Source: Bacteroidales bacterium UBA755 (lineage in GTDB: Bacteria > Bacteroidota > Bacteroidia > Bacteroidales > UBA932). Taken from it: 23,879 nucleotides of DNA. Shown here in pieces: positions 1 through 7,409 of this stretch; positions within the stretch are counted from its first letter, which is position 1; every line of letters starts with the position of its first letter. The notes below the pieces were generated by a model. That model did not search any database and was not told where the DNA came from. It saw nothing but the letters and a program-made list of their open reading frames with translations. Made by a program: the position numbers and the translations under genes. The stretch is taken from NCBI GenBank assembly GCA_002297815.1, contig DBKH01000067.1, positions 1 to 23,879 of the forward strand, given 5' to 3'.

Positions 1-1495
1 GGATTTCGAGTTTGGTGTTCAGAAGGTCATCGGAGATGTCAACCTTGTAGTAGTGCGGGTTGATCAGGCGTCGCTCGGACGGGCTGAAATGCGACAAGGT
101 GTTGTTGTAGAAGGCTTTCTTCTCTTGGAGGGTGTGGCTTTCAGCGCACCTTTCGCCGTTATTGATGACCTGATGCTGGAGAGGTCTCCATGAATATTCA
201 CCGGACTGGAAGATCTTGTACTTGTAGCGGTCCTGCTCGTCGTAGATCGTGAAGGTCTCGCCGGCCTCTATCCTTTGTGCCAAAGTGTCTCCGCGCAGAC
301 AGGTGACATCGGCCTTGTAGACTTCGCCAAGATCCGGGTCTTTTTTCGTGATCCGGTAGGTGATCTGGAATCCTGGGTTGATCAGTTTGATCCTGTCCTC
401 GGAGCGTTTCAGGACGGGACGTCCGTCAATCTGTACGAGTTTGTAGACGTTGCCGAAGCACGGGGCGGCCTTGCTGGTGGCGATGGCGTCACCGACTCCG
501 TAGGAATCTATGCATGCTCCCTGGCGCTCAAGGTCCGAGATGAGATATTCATCAAGAGAGTTGGTCGCGAAGATTTTGCAGCCGGTAAGTCCGTGATTGT
601 CAAGGATTCGGCGGACTTTGACGGAGAGGTAGGCTAGGTCGCCGCTGTCGAGGCGCACACCGTAACCGAATGGATATTCATTGTCTATTCCGCACTCCTT
701 GAAGGAGCGTATTGCGTTGAGGATTCCGCATTTGAGGGTGTCGTAGGTGTCGATGAGGAGGATGAGGTTTTCACCGCGGTGGGTGCCAATGTAGTCCACG
801 AAGGCTTTGTGCTCGCCTTCGACCGTGCTGCCGTAGGAGGTGACGAAGCTGTGGGCCATCGTGCCGGTGGAAGGGACTCCGTTTAGCACTCCGGTGAGGA
901 TGTTGGAGGTGCTGGCGCAGCCCGCTATGATCGCGGCCTTGGCTCCGTATGTCGCTGCCCAAGGACCGTGAGCGCGGCGTGATCCGAACTCGCTGACAGG
1001 ACGGTTGGTGGCTCGGCAGATCCTTGAGGCCTTTGTCGCGACTGCCATCTGATGGTTCATTATGCAGAGGAGGGGAGTCTCCAAGATCTGCGCTTCGATC
1101 AGAGGGGCCTCCACCGTGATGATCGGCTGGTTCGGGAACGCGATCTCGCCCTCGCGCATCGCATAGACGTTGCCTGTGAACTTCAACGTGGAGAGGTACT
1201 TGCGGAATTCGGAATATTCATCGCTTGGAAGAAATTTCTCGTAGAATTCCGGCTCGGCCTTGCCAAGGTTCTGGATGCATTCTATGGCTTCCTCTATGCC
1301 GCTCACGACGGCCCAGTTGTTGTTCTCCGGGGCTTTCCTGTAGAACATGTTGAAGACTGCGATGACATCCTTTCTGCCGGTCTCGTAGAAGGATTTGCCC
1401 ATCGTGTACTGGTACTTGTCGGAGCAGTAGGCGAAGTCTTTGACCTCGATTCCGTTGTTTGATTCCATTTCTTTATGTGTTTTAGCCGGAGCCAT
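1..1495 (-). CDS. pncB: Nicotinate phosphoribosyltransferase, 3' end cut off by window
   Basis: Converts nicotinate and PRPP to nicotinate mononucleotide in the cytoplasmic NAD salvage (Preiss-Handler) pathway. I translated the minus strand myself because the gene runs off the window edge. The N-terminus reads FAYCSDKYQYTMGKSFYETG, followed by the family segments RATNRPVSEFGSRRAHGP, a GTMAHSFVTSYG loop with the conserved His, GVRLDSGDLAYLS and VGDAIATSKAAPCFGNVYKL. About 490 codons are present, close to the full length of the bacterial family, so only a few residues should be missing. Two in-frame ATGs are possible: 1495 (MAPAKTHKEMESN) and 1468 (MESNNGIEV). Neither has a clear ribosome binding site, and I list the longer. 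It lies 29 nt behind murI on the same strand and is probably co-transcribed with it. Confidence 0.93.
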   Translation of the reverse strand, partial: MAPAKTHKEMESNNGIEVKDFAYCSDKYQYTMGKSFYETGRKDVIAVFNMFYRKAPENNNWAVVSGIEEAIECIQNLGKAEPEFYEKFLPSDEYSEFRKYLSTLKFTGNVYAMREGEIAFPNQPIITVEAPLIEAQILETPLLCIMNHQMAVATKASRICRATNRPVSEFGSRRAHGPWAATYGAKAAIIAGCASTSNILTGVLNGVPSTGTMAHSFVTSYGSTVEGEHKAFVDYIGTHRGENLILLIDTYDTLKCGILNAIRSFKECGIDNEYPFGYGVRLDSGDLAYLSVKVRRILDNHGLTGCKIFATNSLDEYLISDLERQGACIDSYGVGDAIATSKAAPCFGNVYKLVQIDGRPVLKRSEDRIKLINPGFQITYRITKKDPDLGEVYKADVTCLRGDTLAQRIEAGETFTIYDEQDRYKYKIFQSGEYSWRPLQHQVINNGERCAESHTLQEKKAFYNNTLSHFSPSERRLINPHYYKVDISDDLLNTKLEI

Positions 1496-1524
1496 TTTTG
1501 CTGTCTGTTTGATCTGCCGGAGGA

Positions 1525-2415
1525 CTATTGTCCGCTTTGGTGGACCTTGCTCTCTTCAAGAATGATGCTAAGGATGTGTTTGGCGGAGGTGTCGTCACCG
1601 GAGGTGATCAGTTCGATGTCGGGCTTACCGGTCACTGAGCTTGTCGAAGTGCTCGGTTCGATGTCGTGCTTTGATGTCGCTTCGACAGGCTCAGCGACCG
1701 AGGCTGGAGGGCATTGCGAATATTCGGTGGCTGAGCTTGTCGAAGCCACTGGGGTGATCAGCCCTTCCTCTTTCATCACCTCAACCAGATGCTTGGCCAC
1801 AGCCGGAGCCGGGTCGATGATCTGAACGTCAGGACCGGCTATCCTCTGGATGACATTCCGCAGGAACGGGTAGTGCGTGCAACCGAGCACAATCCTGTCC
1901 GCACCGGAGTCAAGAAGTGGCTGGAGGCTTTTCCGGACGGTCTCCTCCGCCACTGGTCCGTCTAAAATCCCGTTCTCCACAAGTTCCACGAACCCTTGTC
2001 CCACGTGCTCGACAATATTCACGTCATCCTCGTAGATGCCTTTGGTTGTCAAATATTTGGACCCTTTCAGGGTCCCCGCTGTCGCCAGCACTCCGATCAC
2101 TCCGGTCTTCGAGCTGAGAGCCGCCGGCTTGACCGCAGGCTCCATACCGATGAATCGGACGGGATATTCGTTTCTGAGTGTGGAGATCGCCGCGGCTGTG
2201 GCCGTGTTGCACGCCACCACGATGATCTGCGCTCCCCGCGAGAGGAGATATTCAGTGATCTCCCTGCTGCGGTTTTGGATGAACTCCGGTGTCTTTTCCC
2301 CGTAAGGGCAGTTGGCGTTGTCTGCGTAATAGATAAACCTCTCTCCCGGAAGAAGCCGAAGGATCTCCCGCAGCACGGACAGCCCGCCCGAACCAGAATC
2401 GAATATGCCGACCAT
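1525..2415 (-). CDS. murI: Glutamate racemase with a repeat-derived insert near the C-terminus
   Basis: Interconverts L- and D-glutamate for peptidoglycan synthesis. From the chosen start the protein is 296 residues and opens with MVGIFDSGSGGLSVL. The two catalytic cysteines are visible in VACNTATAAA (C69) and LGCTHYPFL (C179). A longer ORF begins at 2502, but its 29 extra residues are hydrophobic and unlike the family, and the promoter at 2440-2447 lies inside it, so I start at 2415. Residues about 222-270, rich in Ser, Thr, Pro and Val (STSSATE, SVAEPVEATS), are not racemase-like. They are encoded by three small palindromic repeats at 1633-1749, after which the normal C-terminal strand (ELITSGDDTSAKHIL) resumes. 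The insert sits at the edge of the fold and the ORF stays open, so the enzyme is probably functional. Confidence 0.93.
   Translation of the reverse strand: MVGIFDSGSGGLSVLREILRLLPGERFIYYADNANCPYGEKTPEFIQNRSREITEYLLSRGAQIIVVACNTATAAAISTLRNEYPVRFIGMEPAVKPAALSSKTGVIGVLATAGTLKGSKYLTTKGIYEDDVNIVEHVGQGFVELVENGILDGPVAEETVRKSLQPLLDSGADRIVLGCTHYPFLRNVIQRIAGPDVQIIDPAPAVAKHLVEVMKEEGLITPVASTSSATEYSQCPPASVAEPVEATSKHDIEPSTSTSSVTGKPDIELITSGDDTSAKHILSIILEESKVHQSGQ
1633..1749. repeat. Three copies of a short palindromic repeat inside murI
   Basis: Each copy has an 11-base core GAGCTTGTCGA (or GAGCCTGTCGA) flanked by arms that complement each other but differ between copies: CACT/AGTG at 1633-1651, GTCGCT/AGCGAC at 1676-1698 (inverted orientation), and GTGGCT/AGCCAC at 1727-1749. 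Arm sequence varies while pairing is kept, which is what a folded REP-like element would show. A related copy is intergenic at 4088-4112. Seen directly in the sequence; I do not assign a repeat family name. Confidence 0.85.
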
Positions 2416-2439
2416 CGCCTCAAAGACAAATAATTCAAT

Positions 2440-2447
2440 CAAAGATA
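2440..2447 (-). promoter_or_regulatory. murI promoter, -7 element
   Basis: On the minus strand this reads TATCTTTG, a perfect match to the Bacteroidota -7 consensus TAnnTTTG, 24 nt before the murI ATG at 2415. No clear -33 TTTG is seen at the usual spacing. Its position argues against the longer murI ORF start at 2502. Confidence 0.6.
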
Positions 2448-2479
2448 CAACAAAGAAATGAAAGAGAAAGAAAAATGAA

Positions 2480-2487
2480 TATATTTG
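2480..2487 (+). promoter_or_regulatory. S41 protease promoter, -7 element
   Basis: TATATTTG matches TAnnTTTG and lies 56 nt upstream of the ATG at 2544. It is divergent from the murI promoter 32 nt away, so the two transcripts start back to back. Confidence 0.55.
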
Positions 2488-2543
2488 TGAAATTCCGTCC
2501 AATTTGCAGGCGGAATCTGAATAATGGTTGATTTGGGAAATCT

Positions 2544-4022
2544 ATGAATATGAATACGAAGAATTTGTGCGGTGCCGCGGTGGCTTTGGCGGCAGTGTTG
2601 CTTGGGCTTGCGGGATGTGTTGGGACCAAGGCCGACAAGGTTGAGAACTCGCCAACCCCGGAGGAGGCGAAGGCGGATCAGTATGCGATTGATGTGCTTG
2701 GATCGTATTACCTTTGGAATGAGGAGATTGAAAAAGATCTTGTCAGGTTGGATCCAGACACTTGCAGGATGCCGATGGAGGTTGTGAAGAGCATCCGCTA
2801 CCATGAGAGAGGCAAGGAAGTTGACAGATGGACGGTGCTTACTGATAATTTGGAATCGTTCACTAACTCGGTTCAAGGACTCGGACTTACTTATGGCTAT
2901 GATCTTCAAGTAGGAAGGATTAGCAATAGGGAAGGGGAATATTTTTTTGTTGTAAGCTATGTCAGCAATGGTGGTCCAGCTCAGAATGCTGGCCTTAAGC
3001 GCGGTGACATCATCATTACTCTTGACGGAAAAGCCATCACTCAGAATAACATCTATGATGCTTTTAATTCCCGCACTATTGAACTTGGAGTGACCAAACT
3101 TGATGGTGATCACATCGGTGAAGAAGTGAGGACGGTTGGCCTGAGGGCTGTTGACATGTACGAGGACCCAATTCTTGTCACTAAGACATTGGATGTGAAC
3201 GGCAAGAAGATCGGCTATCTAGCCTACTCTGGATTCGATCTGAAATCCTCTCAATCTCTTCGTGACGTGTTCCTGAGATTTAAGTCTGATAATGTTCAGG
3301 AGCTAATCCTTGACCTGAGGTACAATGGGGGTGGCTATGCATTCACCGAGAATGTGTTGGCTTCGATGATTGCTCCGAGGGCAAATGTCGCTGCCGGGGA
3401 CATATTCCAGACTGAAGTCTATAATTCGATTCTTGCTCAGGCTTGGAAGGAGCAGGGAGAGGACACAAATACATATTTCTCGAATATTCATGAACTGAGT
3501 TCGCAGAACCTTAGGATTGACGTGTCCGATGCTAATTTGGAAATCGACAGGCTTTATGTGATTGTGACTGGGGGAACAGCCTCTGCGTCCGAAGGTTTGA
3601 TTGTGGGATTGGAGCCTTACATGGATGTCGTCCTTGTCGGTCAGCAGACCTATGGAAAGTACTGCGCCGGGATCCTGCTTGCTCCGGAGGACTTCTACAC
3701 CAGCAAGTACGATTTTTCATTGATAAAGGATTGGGGAATGTACGTGATGATCAGTAAGTTCGCAGATCGTGATGGCCGCAATGAATCGATTCCTGACGGC
3801 ATCCCTGTGGATGTTAGGATTGATGACGACCCATTTGATGGCTGTCAGTTGGGGGACGAGAACGAGACGATGCTCCGCGCTGCCCTTCAGGCCGCTGGCA
3901 AGGTCTATCCACAAGCCGCGTCTGTAACGCGTTCATATTCAAATAACATCGAACTCACTCCATTGGAGCACGGCGCTCCGCGAGGCATCCTCATCAAGAC
4001 GGATGTGCCTGCGTTGAGGTAA
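2544..4022 (+). CDS. S41-family peptidase lipoprotein with PDZ-like domain
   Basis: A 492-residue C-terminal-processing-type serine protease predicted to be lipid-anchored. The N-terminus has a basic start, a hydrophobic stretch and a lipobox LAGC (C25), so it should be exported and acylated. A PDZ-like region lies around residues 105-200 (GGPAQNAGLKRGDIIITLDG). The S41 core follows with ILDLRYNGGG (255-264), TASASE (345-350) and GQQTYGK (366-372). Ser347 and Lys372 are 25 residues apart, the same spacing as the Ser-Lys dyad of E. coli Prc (430/455), which supports an active enzyme. Substrate unknown. The gene stands alone with its own promoter. An alternative start two codons downstream (2550) would change little. 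Confidence 0.88.
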   Translation: MNMNTKNLCGAAVALAAVLLGLAGCVGTKADKVENSPTPEEAKADQYAIDVLGSYYLWNEEIEKDLVRLDPDTCRMPMEVVKSIRYHERGKEVDRWTVLTDNLESFTNSVQGLGLTYGYDLQVGRISNREGEYFFVVSYVSNGGPAQNAGLKRGDIIITLDGKAITQNNIYDAFNSRTIELGVTKLDGDHIGEEVRTVGLRAVDMYEDPILVTKTLDVNGKKIGYLAYSGFDLKSSQSLRDVFLRFKSDNVQELILDLRYNGGGYAFTENVLASMIAPRANVAAGDIFQTEVYNSILAQAWKEQGEDTNTYFSNIHELSSQNLRIDVSDANLEIDRLYVIVTGGTASASEGLIVGLEPYMDVVLVGQQTYGKYCAGILLAPEDFYTSKYDFSLIKDWGMYVMISKFADRDGRNESIPDGIPVDVRIDDDPFDGCQLGDENETMLRAALQAAGKVYPQAASVTRSYSNNIELTPLEHGAPRGILIKTDVPALR

Positions 4023-4142
4023 CTGCGCTTTCACAGTCGCTTCGACAGTCCCTGTGGCGCTTTCCCTGTCACTGCGGTCATTTCCCCGGTCACTGAGCCT
4101 GCCGAAGTGACCCTCCTACCGAAAATTCGTTTCATAAATTGC
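4023..4142. other. Intergenic segment with dispersed-repeat remnants
   Basis: No gene is seen. A half-copy of the murI-type palindrome (GTCGCTTCGACAG) is present around 4036-4048, and a complete copy is annotated separately at 4088-4112. The segment is probably a landing zone for this repeat family. Confidence 0.5.
4088..4112. repeat. Intergenic copy of the murI-type palindromic repeat
   Basis: GGTCACT and AGTGACC form a perfect 7-bp stem around the 11-base core GAGCCTGCCGA, which differs by one or two bases from the cores inside murI. It lies downstream of the S41 protease gene. Confidence 0.8.
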
Positions 4143-4180
4143 GTTTCACTTTTTATGTTTCACTTTTTGTGTTATCTTTG
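4143..4180 (+). promoter_or_regulatory. ATPase promoter with tandem 14-mers
   Basis: TATCTTTG at 4173-4180 matches the Bacteroidota -7 element, 25 nt before the ATG at 4206. Immediately upstream are two head-to-tail 14-mers, GTTTCACTTTTTAT (4143-4156) and GTTTCACTTTTTGT (4157-4170), identical at 13 of 14 positions. Their placement over the -33 region suggests a regulator binding site, but this is inference. Confidence 0.55.
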
Positions 4181-4205
4181 CAGTTGAGTATAATCGATTG
4201 TAATT

Positions 4206-5345
4206 ATGAGCATAAAAGTGAATGAAAGTCCGGATAATCCTTTCTTGATAACCGGATATGCAGGACAGGAATATTTCTGTGACAGGGAAACGGAGACAGC
4301 CAAGGTCATCGGTGCGTTAGGTAACGGACGCAATGTGACGCTGACAAGCCCAAGACGTATGGGAAAGACGGGCTTGATCCTTCACGTGTTCGACACAATC
4401 AAGCGAGAGGATAAGTCTGCGGTATGTGTCTATATGGATATTTTTCCAACTCTGAATCTGCGGGATTTTACTTTGTTGTTCGGCAAGACCTTGCTAGGAG
4501 CCCTTGATTCCCGTACGGACAGCGCAAAGAGGCAGATAGTGGAGTTTTTCCGAAATCTTCGCCCGGTCTTTTCTCTTGATCCATCCAATCTGTCACCTAC
4601 AGTGTCATTGGACCTTCAAGAATCTAAAACTGAATTGGGTCTGAAGGAGATTTTCGACTATCTCGCCAATGCAGGAAGACGTGTTTATGTCGCTATAGAT
4701 GAGTTTCAGCAGATTACGGAATATCCTGAAAAAGGAGTTGAGGCTCTCCTTCGCTCGTATATTCAGTTCCAGACAAATGCGAGATTCATCTTCGCTGGCA
4801 GCAAAAAGCATTTGATGGAGGCGATGTTCTCGTCCGCCAACCGGCCGTTCTACCAAAGCACTCAAAAAATTGTCCTTAGAACAATTCCGCTGGAATCATA
4901 TTCATCATTTGCGGAAAGACTTTTTGAGCGTGGAGGGAAGCAAATGGCGGAAGGAGTATTTGAATATGTGTATGAACTGATGTCAGGACACACTTGGTAT
5001 GTTCAGGACTTGATGAATATGTTATATTCATTGCCGCAAAAGACTGTCACTAAGGAAGATGCCAATAGGATTATCGATGATATACTCGAAGAGGAGAACT
5101 CAACTTACAAGACGTACTGCGAATTGGTTTCCAAGGGCCAGTTAAGGCTTTTGTATGCCATAGCCCGTGCCAGAAAGGTGACGAAACCGTACGATGCCGA
5201 GTTTATGCGTCTTAACAATCTGACCGCACCGAGCAGTGTCCGTCAGGCTTTGGCCGTCCTTGTCGAGAAAGGCCTTGTTCTGAAAGAAGATGATGACTCC
5301 TACGTCATCTACGACCGTTTCTTTTCACTCTGGCTGAGACGGTGA
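4206..5345 (+). CDS. AAA-type ATPase (ATPase_2 family), function unknown
   Basis: A 379-residue P-loop ATPase with a C-terminal winged-helix-like segment. It has a Walker A SPRRMGKT (48-55), a Walker B VYVAIDEFQ (160-168, with D165 and E166), and a sensor-like strand NARFIFAGSK (191-200). A segment around 341-358 (APSSVRQALAVLVEKGLV) reads like a wHTH recognition helix. This architecture matches the archaeal-ATPase/ATPase_2 group, which is abundant and multi-copy in Bacteroidales. Its cellular role is not established, with mobile-element, DNA or stress-linked functions proposed for the broader STAND relatives. It stands alone between two intergenic regions and is convergent with the next gene. 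Start chosen because the promoter at 4173-4180 fits it. Confidence 0.82.
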   Translation: MSIKVNESPDNPFLITGYAGQEYFCDRETETAKVIGALGNGRNVTLTSPRRMGKTGLILHVFDTIKREDKSAVCVYMDIFPTLNLRDFTLLFGKTLLGALDSRTDSAKRQIVEFFRNLRPVFSLDPSNLSPTVSLDLQESKTELGLKEIFDYLANAGRRVYVAIDEFQQITEYPEKGVEALLRSYIQFQTNARFIFAGSKKHLMEAMFSSANRPFYQSTQKIVLRTIPLESYSSFAERLFERGGKQMAEGVFEYVYELMSGHTWYVQDLMNMLYSLPQKTVTKEDANRIIDDILEEENSTYKTYCELVSKGQLRLLYAIARARKVTKPYDAEFMRLNNLTAPSSVRQALAVLVEKGLVLKEDDDSYVIYDRFFSLWLRR

Positions 5346-5374
5346 GGAGCCATAATGCCAGAGTAATTATTTTT

Positions 5375-5417
5375 AGCGGGCACATAGCCCACTATTTAAT
5401 CCGCATTATCCGGATAA
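5375..5417. terminator. Possible weak terminator and palindrome between convergent genes
   Basis: GGGC-acata-GCCC (5378-5390) forms a small hairpin between the convergent ATPase and DUF5053-like genes, without a real U-run. TTATCCGGATAA at 5406-5417 is a perfect 12-bp palindrome just beyond the stop of the minus-strand gene. Either could act in termination or protein binding; weakly supported. Confidence 0.3.
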
Positions 5418-5418
5418 C

Positions 5419-5736
5419 CTATTCGAATTTCGCCGTGTCAATCTCATCGGCGTGCGCCTGCAGACGTTTGGCAATGTCCCTGAAAGCATCAGCGAGCTGG
5501 TGAAATTCCTCCTCCTTGAAAGACATTGACTTATTCAACACCCAGCAGCCGTTAAGGCGTTGTGAGAACCAGCTTTGCGACCTGCAAAAATATTGCTTTG
5601 CCAACTGCGATTTATTGATAATGTCCTCCAATTCGCTGAAAGCAGTTGCTGTTGCGTCAGGCTTGTACTCTATGCACTTTTTACGGCGCTCATCATATTC
5701 CGTCTTGTTGAGAATATCTCTTTTGCCCAAATACAT
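5419..5736 (-). CDS. DUF5053-like small protein
   Basis: A 105-residue protein of unknown function. The central segment SQLAKQYFCRSQSWFSQRLNG followed by a Lys/Glu-rich helix (FKEEEFHQLADAFRDIAKRL) resembles DUF5053 proteins of Bacteroidales mobile elements, which have an HTH-like stretch ending in a W-x-x-Q-x-x-N-G pattern. I recognise it by pattern only, and the N-terminal third is not family-like. It follows a 41-residue ORF by 41 nt, and both lie behind the promoter at 5938-5945, so they may form a two-gene operon. A short hairpin (CCCGA-tctc-TCGGG, 5756-5769) lies between them. Confidence 0.55.
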   Translation of the reverse strand: MYLGKRDILNKTEYDERRKKCIEYKPDATATAFSELEDIINKSQLAKQYFCRSQSWFSQRLNGCWVLNKSMSFKEEEFHQLADAFRDIAKRLQAHADEIDTAKFE

Positions 5737-5777
5737 AATTTGTTGTAGATTTACCCCCGATCTCTCGGGAGCATTGG

Positions 5778-5903
5778 TTAAACTTCGTCTTTGAGAACAT
5801 TAACGAGGCCCTCAATTCTCCTTATGATCGATTGATTAGTCGGAGTTTCGATCAATTCCAATAGTCTGAAAATCTGACTAATCAATCTTTCTTTATAACT
5901 CAT
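5778..5903 (-). CDS. Small ORF, 41 residues, unknown
   Basis: Encodes MSYKERLISQIFRLLELIET and continues as a helical, charged peptide ending LVNVLKDEV. I do not recognise it. Support comes from position: it is the first ORF after a good minus-strand promoter (5938-5945, 34 nt upstream) and precedes the DUF5053-like gene on the same strand. It could be a partner or leader peptide for that gene, or simply a chance ORF. Confidence 0.4.
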   Translation of the reverse strand: MSYKERLISQIFRLLELIETPTNQSIIRRIEGLVNVLKDEV

Positions 5904-5937
5904 TTCATTTTTTTATATCTCCTTTATTTTGCTGTTA

Positions 5938-5945
5938 CAAAGATA
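5938..5945 (-). promoter_or_regulatory. Promoter for small ORF and DUF5053-like gene
   Basis: Reads TATCTTTG on the minus strand, a perfect TAnnTTTG element. It lies 34 nt upstream of the ATG at 5903. No clear -33 TTTG is seen. Confidence 0.5.
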
Positions 5946-5999
5946 GTTAATAATTTCATTATATGTAGATATTTGATGAATTATTTTATTGCGAATTAC

Positions 6000-6024
6000 A
6001 AAAAAATGCGGTCGAAATGACCGC
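6000..6024 (-). terminator. Rho-independent terminator of the 6052-6570 gene
   Basis: On the minus strand GCGGTC-atttc-GACCGC is a perfect 6-bp stem followed by a run of Ts, 27 nt past the stop codon of the hypothetical gene. Confidence 0.85.
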
Positions 6025-6051
6025 GTCAAGATTTTAAGAAACTTGATCTTG

Positions 6052-6570
6052 TTAAACTTTCGCAGCGAGTTGCCGCACGAGATCCTTCAGTTCATTGATT
6101 GAACTCTCCATGTCGTCGAACCTCTTGTCATTCTCCCTCTTCTCCTTGTAAGCCGGATTGAGTTCTGAGAGCAGCGCCCCCGCGTTGTCGAGGAACTCCC
6201 ACTGCCGCTCAACGGAAGTCAGTGTCTGCTCCGCGCCTGACCTCATCGCCTCGACCTCCTCAGCGAAGAATCCCACTTGACCGGTCACCTGCTCGATCGG
6301 CGCCCTTACGGCGCAAACTCCCGCCTGAAGGTTGTTGTTGAAGTCGCAGTTCAGGTTGGCGTCGAGGGTCTTGAGATCCTGACAGTTGCCGCCGTTCATC
6401 ATGGCCATCGCGGCCATCGGTTCGTTGCCCCTGTTGTTCGCCATCGCCGCGTAGGCGAGCGCGTCAACAACCTCCTCGCTTCTGGACCTTGATATTATGT
6501 CCCGCTCCGAAATCTCCATGACCTCGCACACGTCACGCAGGACGCACGCGAATATCTCCGGCTTTATCAT
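6052..6570 (-). CDS. Hypothetical protein with DnaA-domain-IV-like N-terminus
   Basis: A 172-residue protein I cannot assign. The first 36 residues (IFACVLRDVCEVMEISERDI, then SRSRSEEVVDA) look like the start of the DnaA C-terminal DNA-binding fold that small Bacteroidales mobile-element proteins reuse, but the rest of that domain is absent. The middle is Met/Ala/Asn-rich (AMAMMNGGNCQDL), and the C-terminal 40 residues (KRENDKRFDDMESSINELKD) should form a coiled coil, which suggests a self-associating protein. It is monocistronic: a terminator follows at 6000-6024, and a palindrome plus a C9 tract lie 45-67 nt upstream. No TAnnTTTG element is visible. Confidence 0.6.
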   Translation of the reverse strand: MIKPEIFACVLRDVCEVMEISERDIISRSRSEEVVDALAYAAMANNRGNEPMAAMAMMNGGNCQDLKTLDANLNCDFNNNLQAGVCAVRAPIEQVTGQVGFFAEEVEAMRSGAEQTLTSVERQWEFLDNAGALLSELNPAYKEKRENDKRFDDMESSINELKDLVRQLAAKV

Positions 6571-6614
6571 GTTTTAAAAGGTTTTTAACTTTGGCGATGC
6601 ATGTTAATATGGGA

Positions 6615-6637
6615 CGGATGTACATCCGCCCCCCCCC
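6615..6637. repeat. 14-bp palindrome joined to a nine-C homopolymer
   Basis: CGGATGTACATCCG (6615-6628) is a perfect palindrome followed at once by nine Cs (6629-6637), upstream of the minus-strand hypothetical gene. The rest of the 6571-6728 gap holds no ORF I would support. A G9 tract of equal length occurs at 15626-15634. Confidence 0.7.
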
Positions 6638-6728
6638 TTGAACGAGCCGCATGCGAAAGAAAATCGACGGTGCCGATTGATACCGGAACCGCCGACCTGC
6701 CCGTCACGGGGCATTCAATTAGATGGTG

Positions 6729-7130
6729 TTATAACGTAACGTTTTGCAATTCTCTTGCCAGACTATGGATGCCTCTCTCAATCTTCCTCTTTTGCTTCAT
6801 TGAGATTCCGGCATCCCCAATTTTGTAATGTCTCATGAGACTTGGCTCCACGCCAACAACCCTTGCGAACTTGGTTACATTGATGAAGTCAAAACTGCTG
6901 AAAAAGGCTGCAAGATCATACTTGTACTCAAACTCCAAATCTTTGAGTTCCGCAGGCATCTGTTCGCCAGTTTCGAGATAATATTGCTTGATTTCCTCAT
7001 AAGAATTTAAGAAGTCGGCCTTGGCCACTTCCGCAGTTTCGCCCTCACCGATGATTGTCGTCTTTAGTTTCGCGGGATAGGCACTGTATGTGCCGTCCTT
7101 GCCTCTTTCGATGATGATTAGCGCCTTCAT
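6729..7130 (-). CDS. hicB: HicB-family antitoxin
   Basis: A 133-residue antitoxin of a type II HicAB system. The N-terminal half (KALIIIERGKDGTYSAYPAK, then TTIIGEGETAEVAKADFLNS) has the HicB partial RNase-H-like fold pattern. The C-terminal part (NVTKFARVVGVEPSLMRHYK, then IGDAGISMKQKRKIERGIH) reads as a helix-turn-helix DNA-binding domain, so it should both neutralise the toxin and bind its operator. It is encoded after hicA with a 66-nt gap, unusually long for a TA pair, and the gap contains two perfect 19-nt tandem repeats. No terminator is evident after the stop. Confidence 0.85.
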   Translation of the reverse strand: MKALIIIERGKDGTYSAYPAKLKTTIIGEGETAEVAKADFLNSYEEIKQYYLETGEQMPAELKDLEFEYKYDLAAFFSSFDFINVTKFARVVGVEPSLMRHYKIGDAGISMKQKRKIERGIHSLARELQNVTL

Positions 7131-7137
7131 ATTACTT

Positions 7138-7175
7138 TAATAAAAAATGTTGTCAATAATAAAAAATGTTGTCAA
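7138..7175. repeat. Two perfect 19-nt tandem repeats between hicA and hicB
   Basis: The unit TAATAAAAAATGTTGTCAA occurs twice head to tail. On the coding (minus) strand each unit begins TTGACAAC. It lies 7 nt upstream of hicB, so it could be a second operator, a hicB-only promoter region or a translational element. Directly seen; the role is inferred. Confidence 0.8.
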
Positions 7176-7196
7176 TGATTCTGAAAAGGCAAAGGG

Positions 7197-7382
7197 CTAT
7201 TCGCCTCTTACCTGTTTCAGCAACCTCTTGAGGAGACCGGGCTTTATTTCCTTGCTCCAGTGCCTCTCGATTTGAAGTAGTTCCCTTATCTCAGGGTGTC
7301 TGTAGATATCGTGCTCCTTCCCGTGCCGGGCTAAAGCCCAACCATTCTCTTCTGCGAATTTTCTAAATTCGTTCCAACGCAT
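7197..7382 (-). CDS. hicA: HicA-family mRNA-cleaving toxin
   Basis: A 61-residue double-stranded-RNA-binding-fold toxin that blocks translation by cleaving mRNA. The typical HicA pattern is visible: WNEFRKFAEENGWALARHGK followed by the catalytic-His region HDIYRHP (H24 expected to be catalytic, where the family usually has GSHHxxR), and a Lys-rich C-terminal helix (IKPGLLKRLLKQV). It is the first gene of the operon with hicB, behind a strong promoter embedded in a palindrome at 7410-7439. Length is normal for the family. Confidence 0.87.
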   Translation of the reverse strand: MRWNEFRKFAEENGWALARHGKEHDIYRHPEIRELLQIERHWSKEIKPGLLKRLLKQVRGE

Positions 7383-7409
7383 AATTAAACACTCATCTAA
7401 TTAACTGAT

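Noticed and set aside
1052..1462. Plus-strand ORFs across 275-1825
   Set aside because: Shadows of the minus-strand pncB and murI genes; no family resemblance and opposite to clear coding.
2416..2502. Longer murI start at 2502
   Set aside because: The extra residues are hydrophobic and not family-like, and the promoter at 2440-2447 lies inside them.
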